In this document: piece after piece, positions 6,207 to 11,681 of the stretch
How the letters are laid out: each line of letters starts with the position of its first letter
Position numbering within the stretch: the first letter of the stretch is position 1
DNA from: an uncultured Clostridia bacterium
GTDB taxonomy: Bacteria; Bacillota; Clostridia; Lachnospirales; Lachnospiraceae
DNA: 11,681 bases
Assembly: GCA_947304065.1 (NCBI GenBank)
Contig: CAMZAI010000081.1
Location: forward strand, 1-11,681
Direction of reading: 5' to 3'
Made by a program: the position numbers and the translations under genes
The notes under the pieces: model-generated
Database searches by the model: none
What the model was told of the DNA's origin: nothing
What the model saw: only the letters and a program-made list of their open reading frames with translations

Positions 6207-6242
6207 GAATCCCCCGCCTAAAACAGGCGGGGGATTCTTATT
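6207..6242 (+). terminator. Strong Rho-independent terminator downstream of hpf
   Basis: GAATCCCCCGCCT (6207-6219) pairs perfectly with AGGCGGGGGATTC (6225-6237) around an AAAAC loop, followed by TTATT. An A-T pair and, past a bulge, GCAC/GTGC can extend the base. Confidence 0.85.
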
Positions 6243-6265
6243 GTGCGTGTTTCAAGCCGAGTGAC

Positions 6266-6403
6266 GGCAAAAGATTGAGACAGGCTAAGTGACGGCGGCA
6301 CGCTGCAACGAGTCATTTTTTTCAAAACGAAACCGTTTGATTGTTTTGAAAAAAATGCTCTGCGCGCCTGCCGCCTGACATGAGGCAGAACTAATCTTTT
6401 GCC
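6266..6403. repeat. 138-base nested inverted repeat between hpf and the fucosidase gene
   Basis: Three sets of matched arms are nested about one centre. The outer set is GGCAAAAGATT (6266-6276) / AATCTTTTGCC (6393-6403). The middle set is GGCGGCA (6294-6300) / TGCCGCC (6369-6375). The inner set is CATTTTTTTCAAAAC (6314-6328) / GTTTTGAAAAAAATG (6343-6357), with GAG/CTC just outside it. The loop is 14 bases. A direct repeat, AGTGACGGC, occurs at 6260-6268 and 6288-6296. It could be a MITE-like or intergenic palindromic element, or a terminator for the fucosidase gene, which ends 51 bases away. No open frame is inside. The remaining bases 6404-6453 show nothing. Confidence 0.6.
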
Positions 6404-6453
6404 TGTAATTGGGTAGAGATACGCTTAATTGAGTTCCCGTAGAGTTTGTATGG

Positions 6454-7932
6454 TTAGTTTACTGAGATACGGAAAGTTACAGGATAGTCTGAACTTATAT
6501 TCGGTGCGGTGATGTGCAGACCTTCCGCATCGCGGGTCCACTCTATGTCGGGTGAGAAGCCGAGCGGTGTGACGGAGCTGACAAGGCCGGAGAAAACAGG
6601 CTTGGGGCCGGCGGAAGCTGAAGCGAGCGACTTGATCGTGACGCGGCCGTCTTCGGGCCATTTGAGGACGAAGGCGTATATCGATCCGTTAGCTACCGTG
6701 AAGCGGATGTCTTCGGGTGTGTAAGCGGCCTGATTGCCTTCGGCGAACTGTCCTTCGAGGGTTTTTGTCGGGCCTTCGGCGCTCGTGCGCCATACCTTTG
6801 AGGAGTAGATGCCTTCGCCGTTGACCTTCAGCCATGCTCCGATTGAACGCAGGATCTTAACATCCTCTTCGCAGATCGTTCCGTCCGCCTTGGGGCCTAC
6901 GTTTAAGAGCAGACGGCCGTTCTTGCTCACGATGTCTACCAGGTTCTGTACGATCCCGACGGGATCCTTGTACTTGTTCTCGGTCGTGTGGCACCAGGAA
7001 TTATAGGCTGTGGCGGTGTCGGTCTGCCATACATAGGGTTTTACATCTGCGAACTTGCCGCGCTCCACATCGACAACTGCGGTCCCGAACGCGAACGAGT
7101 CGTGCTTGTAATTTATGACCGCGGGGATGCCGAACTCTTCGGCGCGGTTGTAATAGTAGGCCGCGAATTTGCGAAGATAGGGCTTTACCGCACTGTGATG
7201 GATCCACCAGTCGAAATAGAATATCGAGGGCTTATATTTATCGACGAGCTCGCAGCAGCGCACGAGCCAGTCCTCGAGGAAATCGGGCGTAGGAGTGGGA
7301 GTGCTGTTCGAGTCTTCGAAATCGCCGGAAGGCATTGCGGGCCAGTAGAAATCGCCTTCTTTTTCGGCGTCTGTTATATCGCTCTCAAACTCGCGTCCGG
7401 GGCCCATGAAGAACCAGTGCTCGACGCGGTGCGAGGAGCAGCCGGCGAGCAGGCCTTTTTTACGCGCCGCGGCGTGCAGCTCTCCGAGGACGTTCCTGTG
7501 AGGTCCCATTTCCACGGCGTTCCAGTGAGAAAGTTCGGTCTCATACATCTGGAAGCCGTCGTGGTGCTCGGCCACGGGGACCATGTACTGGAAGCCGGCT
7601 TCCTTAAAGAGGTCGGTCCATTCTTCGGCGCTGAATTTTTCGGCCTTGAACATCGGGATAAAGTCCTTGTAGCCGAAATCCTTCTGCGGGCCGTAGGTCT
7701 TCACATGATGCTCGAATTCACGGGTGCCCTGTATGTACATGCTGCGCGAATACCATTCGTTCGCGAACGCGGGGACGGAGAAAATGCCCCAGTGGATGAA
7801 AACGCCGAACTTGCAGTCGCGGTACGCATCGGGAACCCGGTACTGCGCGAGCGATTCCCAATTGTCCTTGTATCTGCCGGAGGCGATGCATTCGTCGATC
7901 TTTTTCAGATAGTCTTTTTTAATGCTGTTCAT
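6454..7932 (-). CDS. GH29 alpha-L-fucosidase, cytoplasmic
   Basis: A 492-residue glycoside hydrolase family 29 protein, which releases terminal L-fucose from fucosylated glycans with retention. The barrel begins with KFGVFIHWGIFSVP (41-54), followed by HHDGF (123-127). D241 in FYFDWW is the best candidate nucleophile by position. Near the barrel end is NGRLLLNVGPKADG (338-351), the usual GH29 signature. A C-terminal beta domain covers about 385-492. I do not assign the acid/base residue. There is no signal peptide, so it should act in the cytoplasm on imported oligosaccharides. STPTPTPDF (210-218) is a short linker-like Pro/Thr stretch inside the barrel. GAAAGGA precedes the ATG by five bases. 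The gene is alone and points against hpf and away from secA, interrupting a conserved block. Its base composition looks like its neighbours', so any acquisition is old or from a related genome. Confidence 0.9.
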   Translation of the reverse strand: MNSIKKDYLKKIDECIASGRYKDNWESLAQYRVPDAYRDCKFGVFIHWGIFSVPAFANEWYSRSMYIQGTREFEHHVKTYGPQKDFGYKDFIPMFKAEKFSAEEWTDLFKEAGFQYMVPVAEHHDGFQMYETELSHWNAVEMGPHRNVLGELHAAARKKGLLAGCSSHRVEHWFFMGPGREFESDITDAEKEGDFYWPAMPSGDFEDSNSTPTPTPDFLEDWLVRCCELVDKYKPSIFYFDWWIHHSAVKPYLRKFAAYYYNRAEEFGIPAVINYKHDSFAFGTAVVDVERGKFADVKPYVWQTDTATAYNSWCHTTENKYKDPVGIVQNLVDIVSKNGRLLLNVGPKADGTICEEDVKILRSIGAWLKVNGEGIYSSKVWRTSAEGPTKTLEGQFAEGNQAAYTPEDIRFTVANGSIYAFVLKWPEDGRVTIKSLASASAGPKPVFSGLVSSVTPLGFSPDIEWTRDAEGLHITAPNISSDYPVTFRISVN

Positions 7933-7983
7933 AGCGGTCCTTTCCCGGGGATCACCCGTCGGAGAATGTTCATTTCAGATATC

Positions 7984-8013
7984 ATTCTAGAACAACGCGC
8001 CGCGTGTCCGCAA
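7984..8013 (-). promoter_or_regulatory. Possible promoter of the fucosidase gene
   Basis: On the minus strand: TTGCGG (8013-8008), an 18-base spacer, then TAGAAT (7989-7984), five of six to the -10 consensus. The -35 match is poor, which would suit an activated or weak promoter. Confidence 0.4.
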
Positions 8014-8029
8014 CATGCATTTTTTGTTC

Positions 8030-8044
8030 AAAAAACGTTTACAA
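8030..8044 (-). promoter_or_regulatory. cre-like/LacI-family operator candidate
   Basis: On the minus strand TTGTAAACGTTTTTT fits the WTGNAANCGNWNNCW catabolite-responsive pattern with one mismatch (the penultimate base). It sits 17 bases upstream of the candidate fucosidase -35 box and before the secA promoter, so it could serve sugar control of the fucosidase gene. A single degenerate site in AT-rich DNA is weak evidence. Confidence 0.3.
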
Positions 8045-8063
8045 TTCGATATATCCTGTCCGC

Positions 8064-8092
8064 TTTACTATTGGGGATAAAAGTGATAAAAT
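8064..8092 (+). promoter_or_regulatory. Possible promoter of secA-prfB
   Basis: TTTACT (8064-8069), a 17-base spacer, then TAAAAT (8087-8092). The leader would contain a short hairpin, GGCAG (8105-8109) / CTGCC (8118-8122), before the ribosome binding site GAAAGGA (8145-8151). Because hpf has its own terminator, secA needs a promoter in this gap. Confidence 0.5.
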
Positions 8093-8158
8093 AATTTGGA
8101 TAATGGCAGTTTGTAAGCTGCCGTCATCTATTACGTTTCAAACTGAAAGGAATATCAA

Positions 8159-10840
8159 ATGAGCAACGAAAATGTCGCAAATGCTGCAGTTGAAGAGGTT
8201 TCCGGAGGCTTTTCCGGCGGCTACATCACCGGCGGAGGAGAGCGCAAGACTCTCTGGCAGAAAATATTCGGAACGCGCAGTGAACGCGAGATCAAGAGAA
8301 TAGATGGGATCAAGGAGAAGGTCCTTTCGCTCGAGCAGGAGATGAGGAACAAGTCCGACGACGAGCTGAAGGCCATGACCGTGAAGTTCAAGGACAGGCT
8401 AGCTAAGGGCGAGACGCTCGACGACATCCTGCCCGAGGCGTACGCGACGGTCAGGGAAGCCGGCGACAGAACGCTGGGCCTTCGCGCTTTCCCCTGTCAG
8501 ATCCTCGGCGCGATCGTACTCCATCAGGGACGTATCGCCGAGATGTTCACAGGTGAAGGAAAAACCCTTACATCTTCGATGGTTATCTATCTGAACGCGC
8601 TTGAGGGTAAGGGCGTTCACGTTGTAACGGTCAACGATTACCTGGCAAAGCGTGATGCCGAGAACATGGGCAATATCTATGAGTTCCTCGGCGTTTCCTG
8701 CGGCTACATCCTTAACAGCATGGACAACGACGAGCGCCGTGAGGCCTATGCGAAGGACATCACCTACGGAACCAATAACGAATTCGGTTTCGATTACCTG
8801 CGCGACAACATGGTCATCTATAAGGAGCGCATGGTTCAGCGCGGACTGCATTTCGCGGTTATCGACGAGGTCGACTCCGTATTGATAGACGAAGCGAGAA
8901 CGCCTCTTATCATTTCCGGTCAGTCCGGCAAGTCGAACAAGCTCTACGAGATGTGCGATATCCTGGCGAACCAGCTGGTAAAGGGTACCGAGACCGAGCT
9001 TTCGAAGATGGATACGATCATGGCCGCGAAGTTCGGTGAGGACATCGGACAGGAGACCGGCGATTTCGTTGTAAATGAAAAAGAAAAGACCGTAAACCTT
9101 ACCCAGCAGGGCGTTGCGAAGGTCGAGCAGTTCTTCCACATCGAGAACTTCGCCGATGTCGAGAACCTCGAGATCCAGCATCACATCATCCTTGCGCTGC
9201 GCGCGCATTACCTGATGTTCAGGGACAAGGATTACGTTGTTAAGGATAATGAAGTCCTGATCGTCGATGACTTTACCGGACGTATCCTGCCCGGCAGACG
9301 TTATTCCGACGGACTCCATCAGGCGATCGAGGCGAAGGAGCACGTTAAGGTCAACCGCGAGTCGAAAACTCTCGTTACGATCACGCTCCAGAACTACTTC
9401 AACAAATACGAGAAGAAGTGCGGTATGACAGGTACCGCTATCACAGAGGATAAGGAATTCCGTGAGATCTACGGAATGGACGTTGTCACGATCCCGCCCA
9501 ACAAGCCCGTTATCCGTAAGGACTATGAGGACGCCGTTTACACGACTCACCGCGAGAAGATCAACGCGATCGTCGAGGCCATCAAAGAGGCTTACCACAG
9601 AGGACAGCCCGTGCTGGTCGGCACGATCACGATCGACGCATCCGAGGAACTGCATGAGAAGCTGGTCAAGGCCCGCATCCCTCATAACGTGCTGAACGCG
9701 AAGTTCCATGAGATGGAAGCGGAGATCGTTGCGCAGGCAGGCCAGAAGGGCGCGGTTACCATCGCGACCAACATGGCGGGCCGTGGTACCGATATCAAGC
9801 TCGGCGAGGGCGTTGTCGAACTCGGCGGCTTAAGGATCATCGGTACAGAGCGTCACGAGGCGAGACGTATCGACAATCAGCTGCGCGGACGTTCCGGTCG
9901 TCAGGGCGATCCCGGTGAATCGAGATTCTTCATTTCCCTCGAGGACGATCTGATGAGACTCTTCGGTTCGGAAAAGATGATGGCGGTATTCAAGAACCTC
10001 GGCATTCAGGAAGGCCAGGAGATCCACCACAGGATGCTTTCGAGCGCGATCGAGCGTGCCCAGAAGAAGATAGAGAACAACAACTTCGGTATCCGTAAGA
10101 ATCTGACCGAGTACGATGAAGTTAATAACGAGCAGCGTGAGATCATTTACGCAGAGCGTGCCCGCGTTCTGAACGGCGAGAGCATGCGCGACTCGATCAT
10201 AAAGATGGTACAGGAGGTTGTTGAGAGAAGCGTCAATTCCTGCATTTCCGACGACCAGAATCCTGAAGAGTGGGATATCAGGGAACTGAACGAAGTGCTG
10301 CTTCCGATCGTTCCCCTGCAGCCGATCGAGCTTACTCCCGAAGAACTCGAGAGAGGCAAGAAGAACAAGCTTGTACAGAGACTTAAGGAAGAGGCGGTTC
10401 ATCTTTACGAGTCCAAGGAAGCCGAATTCCCGATCAAGGACGAGTTCCGTGAGGTTGAGCGTATCGTCCTCTTAAAGGCCATCGATACAAAGTGGATGAA
10501 CCACATCGACGATATGGACCAGCTGCGCCAGAGCATCGGACTTCAGGCTTTCGCACAGCGTAACCCCGTTGACGAGTATAAGCTCCAGGGCTACGACATG
10601 TTCCAGGAGATGACCGAAGGCATCGAGGAAGATACCGTCCGCATGCTGCTCCGTGTTCAGGTTGAGCGCAAGATCGAGCGTGAGCAGGTAGCGAAGGAGA
10701 CCGGTACGAACAAGGACGACACAGCGGTCAACGCACCGAAGCGCCGTGCGAATTCAAAGGTTTATCCGAACGATCCCTGCCCTTGCGGATCGGGCAAGAA
10801 GTTTAAGTACTGCTGCATGGGCAACGGCAAGTTCGACTAA
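8159..10840 (+). CDS. secA: Preprotein translocase ATPase SecA
   Basis: An 893-residue SecA, the motor that pushes unfolded preproteins through SecYEG. Visible features: Walker A MFTGEGKT (129-136); YGTNNEFGFDYLRDN (about 203-217); Walker B VIDEVDS with DEVD at 236-239; AGRGTDIKLG (from about 539) and QLRGRSGRQGDPG (about 574-586) of the second helicase half; the wing/scaffold region; and a C-terminal SEC-C zinc motif, C874-P-C876 with C885-C886, of the CxCx8CC type that also binds SecB or ribosomes in relatives. The protein begins with about 31 extra Gly-rich residues (SGGFSGGYITGGGE) before LWQKIFGTRSEREIKRI, where most SecA proteins start. The ATG at 8159 has a good ribosome binding site, and no ATG or other clear start lies between it and the core, so the extension looks real. 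prfB follows after 24 bases, so the two are probably co-transcribed. Confidence 0.97.
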   Translation: MSNENVANAAVEEVSGGFSGGYITGGGERKTLWQKIFGTRSEREIKRIDGIKEKVLSLEQEMRNKSDDELKAMTVKFKDRLAKGETLDDILPEAYATVREAGDRTLGLRAFPCQILGAIVLHQGRIAEMFTGEGKTLTSSMVIYLNALEGKGVHVVTVNDYLAKRDAENMGNIYEFLGVSCGYILNSMDNDERREAYAKDITYGTNNEFGFDYLRDNMVIYKERMVQRGLHFAVIDEVDSVLIDEARTPLIISGQSGKSNKLYEMCDILANQLVKGTETELSKMDTIMAAKFGEDIGQETGDFVVNEKEKTVNLTQQGVAKVEQFFHIENFADVENLEIQHHIILALRAHYLMFRDKDYVVKDNEVLIVDDFTGRILPGRRYSDGLHQAIEAKEHVKVNRESKTLVTITLQNYFNKYEKKCGMTGTAITEDKEFREIYGMDVVTIPPNKPVIRKDYEDAVYTTHREKINAIVEAIKEAYHRGQPVLVGTITIDASEELHEKLVKARIPHNVLNAKFHEMEAEIVAQAGQKGAVTIATNMAGRGTDIKLGEGVVELGGLRIIGTERHEARRIDNQLRGRSGRQGDPGESRFFISLEDDLMRLFGSEKMMAVFKNLGIQEGQEIHHRMLSSAIERAQKKIENNNFGIRKNLTEYDEVNNEQREIIYAERARVLNGESMRDSIIKMVQEVVERSVNSCISDDQNPEEWDIRELNEVLLPIVPLQPIELTPEELERGKKNKLVQRLKEEAVHLYESKEAEFPIKDEFREVERIVLLKAIDTKWMNHIDDMDQLRQSIGLQAFAQRNPVDEYKLQGYDMFQEMTEGIEEDTVRMLLRVQVERKIEREQVAKETGTNKDDTAVNAPKRRANSKVYPNDPCPCGSGKKFKYCCMGNGKFD

Positions 10841-10864
10841 TAGTTTTAGGAAGGAAAATCAATA

Positions 10865-11681
10865 ATGGTAGCACTGGATCAGATAAAATATGAGCTTAAT
10901 CAATATACTGACCCGCTGAAGGAACTCGGGGCCTCGCTGAGCCTTGACAATAAAAAGCTCCGCGTCGAGGAGATCGAGGGCATCATGGAGGAAGAAGGCT
11001 TCTGGAACGATGCCGACAAGGCCCAGAATTACATGAAGGAGCTCAAGAACCTCAAGGACACGATCGAGGAGTACAGGGAGCTCGAGTCGAAGAACGCCGA
11101 CCTCTACGCGCTGATCGAGATGGTGGAGGAAGAGAACGACGAGGGCATGGTCCCCGAGGTCGAAGAGGAGTTCGAGAGCTTTAAGGAGAATTTTGAAAAG
11201 ATGCGTCTGGAGACGCTCCTGGACGGTGAATTCGACAGCTGCAACGCTATCCTTACTCTGCATGCGGGAGCCGGCGGAACAGAGGCGTGCGACTGGGCGA
11301 GCATGATGTACCGTATGTACAGCATGTGGGCGCAGGCAAAGGGTTTTTCGATCGACGTACTCGATATGCTCGAGGGCGATGAAGCCGGATATAAGTCGGT
11401 CACCATGCAGATCAACGGAACGAACGCTTACGGATACTTAAAGTCAGAGCACGGCGTGCACAGACTTGTCCGCATTTCCCCGTTCAACGCGCAGGGCAAG
11501 AGACAGACATCCTTTGTATCGTGCGACGTAATGCCCGATATCGAGCAGGATCTCGACATCGACATCCCGGACGACGATATCCGTATCGATATCTTCCGTT
11601 CATCGGGCGCCGGCGGACAGAAGGTAAACAAGACCTCATCGGCGATCCGCATCACGCACTTCCCGACAGGTATCGTTGTTT
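10865..11681 (+). CDS. prfB: Peptide chain release factor 2, 3'-truncated by window edge, no frameshift
   Basis: The first 272 residues of RF2 (usual length about 365); the rest lies beyond the window. RF2 ends translation at UAA and UGA. The recognition tripeptide S205-P-F207 (RISPFN) marks RF2 rather than RF1, and the catalytic GGQ lies at 250-252 (SSGAGGQKVNKTSSAIRITH). The N-terminal coiled region has the RF2-type FWND motif. AGGAAGGA (10848-10855) lies nine bases before the ATG. Codons 27-28 read CTT GAC (10943-10948) in the one open frame, exactly where many bacteria have CTT TGA C and need a +1 shift. So the usual autoregulatory frameshift is absent. The order hpf, secA, prfB is typical of Firmicutes. 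Confidence 0.95.
   Translation, partial: MVALDQIKYELNQYTDPLKELGASLSLDNKKLRVEEIEGIMEEEGFWNDADKAQNYMKELKNLKDTIEEYRELESKNADLYALIEMVEEENDEGMVPEVEEEFESFKENFEKMRLETLLDGEFDSCNAILTLHAGAGGTEACDWASMMYRMYSMWAQAKGFSIDVLDMLEGDEAGYKSVTMQINGTNAYGYLKSEHGVHRLVRISPFNAQGKRQTSFVSCDVMPDIEQDLDIDIPDDDIRIDIFRSSGAGGQKVNKTSSAIRITHFPTGIVV

Noticed and set aside
6988..8094. A 368-codon plus-strand frame opposite the fucosidase gene.
   Set aside because: It is the shadow of the GH29 gene, with no family resemblance, and it runs into the promoter region of secA.
8399..9709. A 436-codon open frame on the minus strand across secA, plus shorter ones at 9830-10402 and 10147-10368.
   Set aside because: It lies wholly antisense to a well-conserved gene, has no recognisable domain, and is explained by the biased codon use of secA.

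Overview
The window reads as a stretch of chromosome from an anaerobic Gram-positive bacterium of the Clostridia, most likely Lachnospiraceae-like. Four things support this: the hpf, secA, prfB gene order typical of Firmicutes; strong AGGAGG-type ribosome binding sites; a surface protein with SLH repeats; and an anaerobic nitrogen-catabolic carbamoyltransferase/carbamate kinase pair. Coding DNA is moderately GC-rich, while the trxB-hpf spacer is clearly AT-rich. I cannot name a species from sequence alone.

Layout: (1) 1-1622, the end of an operon with a YgeW-type knotted carbamoyltransferase (5' end cut off by the window edge) overlapping an ArcC/YqeA carbamate kinase by ATGA, closed by a terminator. 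(2) 1810-3954, a secreted YcdB/YcdC-like protein with C-terminal SLH repeats. (3) A perfect 17-bp palindrome carrying GTGCCTGTCACC-type repeats, which lies between convergent genes and probably terminates both. (4) 4072-4986 on the minus strand, thioredoxin reductase with a strong promoter. (5) A 570-base AT-rich divergent spacer containing a dyad and three co-oriented DnaA-box-like 9-mers. (6) 5559-6086, the long form of the ribosome hibernation factor HPF. (7) A structured 3' region, a strong terminator and a 138-base nested inverted repeat. (8) 6454-7932 on the minus strand, a cytoplasmic GH29 alpha-L-fucosidase. (9) 8159-10840 secA, then prfB from 10865, which runs off the end of the window.

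How the genes fit together: YgeW and carbamate kinase would phosphorolyse a carbamoylated intermediate and recover ATP from carbamoyl phosphate. TrxB serves thiol redox balance. HPF, SecA and RF2 are ribosome and secretion housekeeping. The fucosidase faces the opposite way inside the otherwise conserved hpf-secA-prfB block and looks like an accessory insertion. prfB has CTT GAC at the position where many bacteria carry the CTT TGA C autoregulatory frameshift, so RF2 here appears to be made without frameshifting.

I see no clear new defence or mobile system. The items most worth a second look are the DnaA-box cluster, the nested inverted repeat and structured RNA downstream of hpf, the palindromic repeat near 4000, and the frameshift-free prfB.
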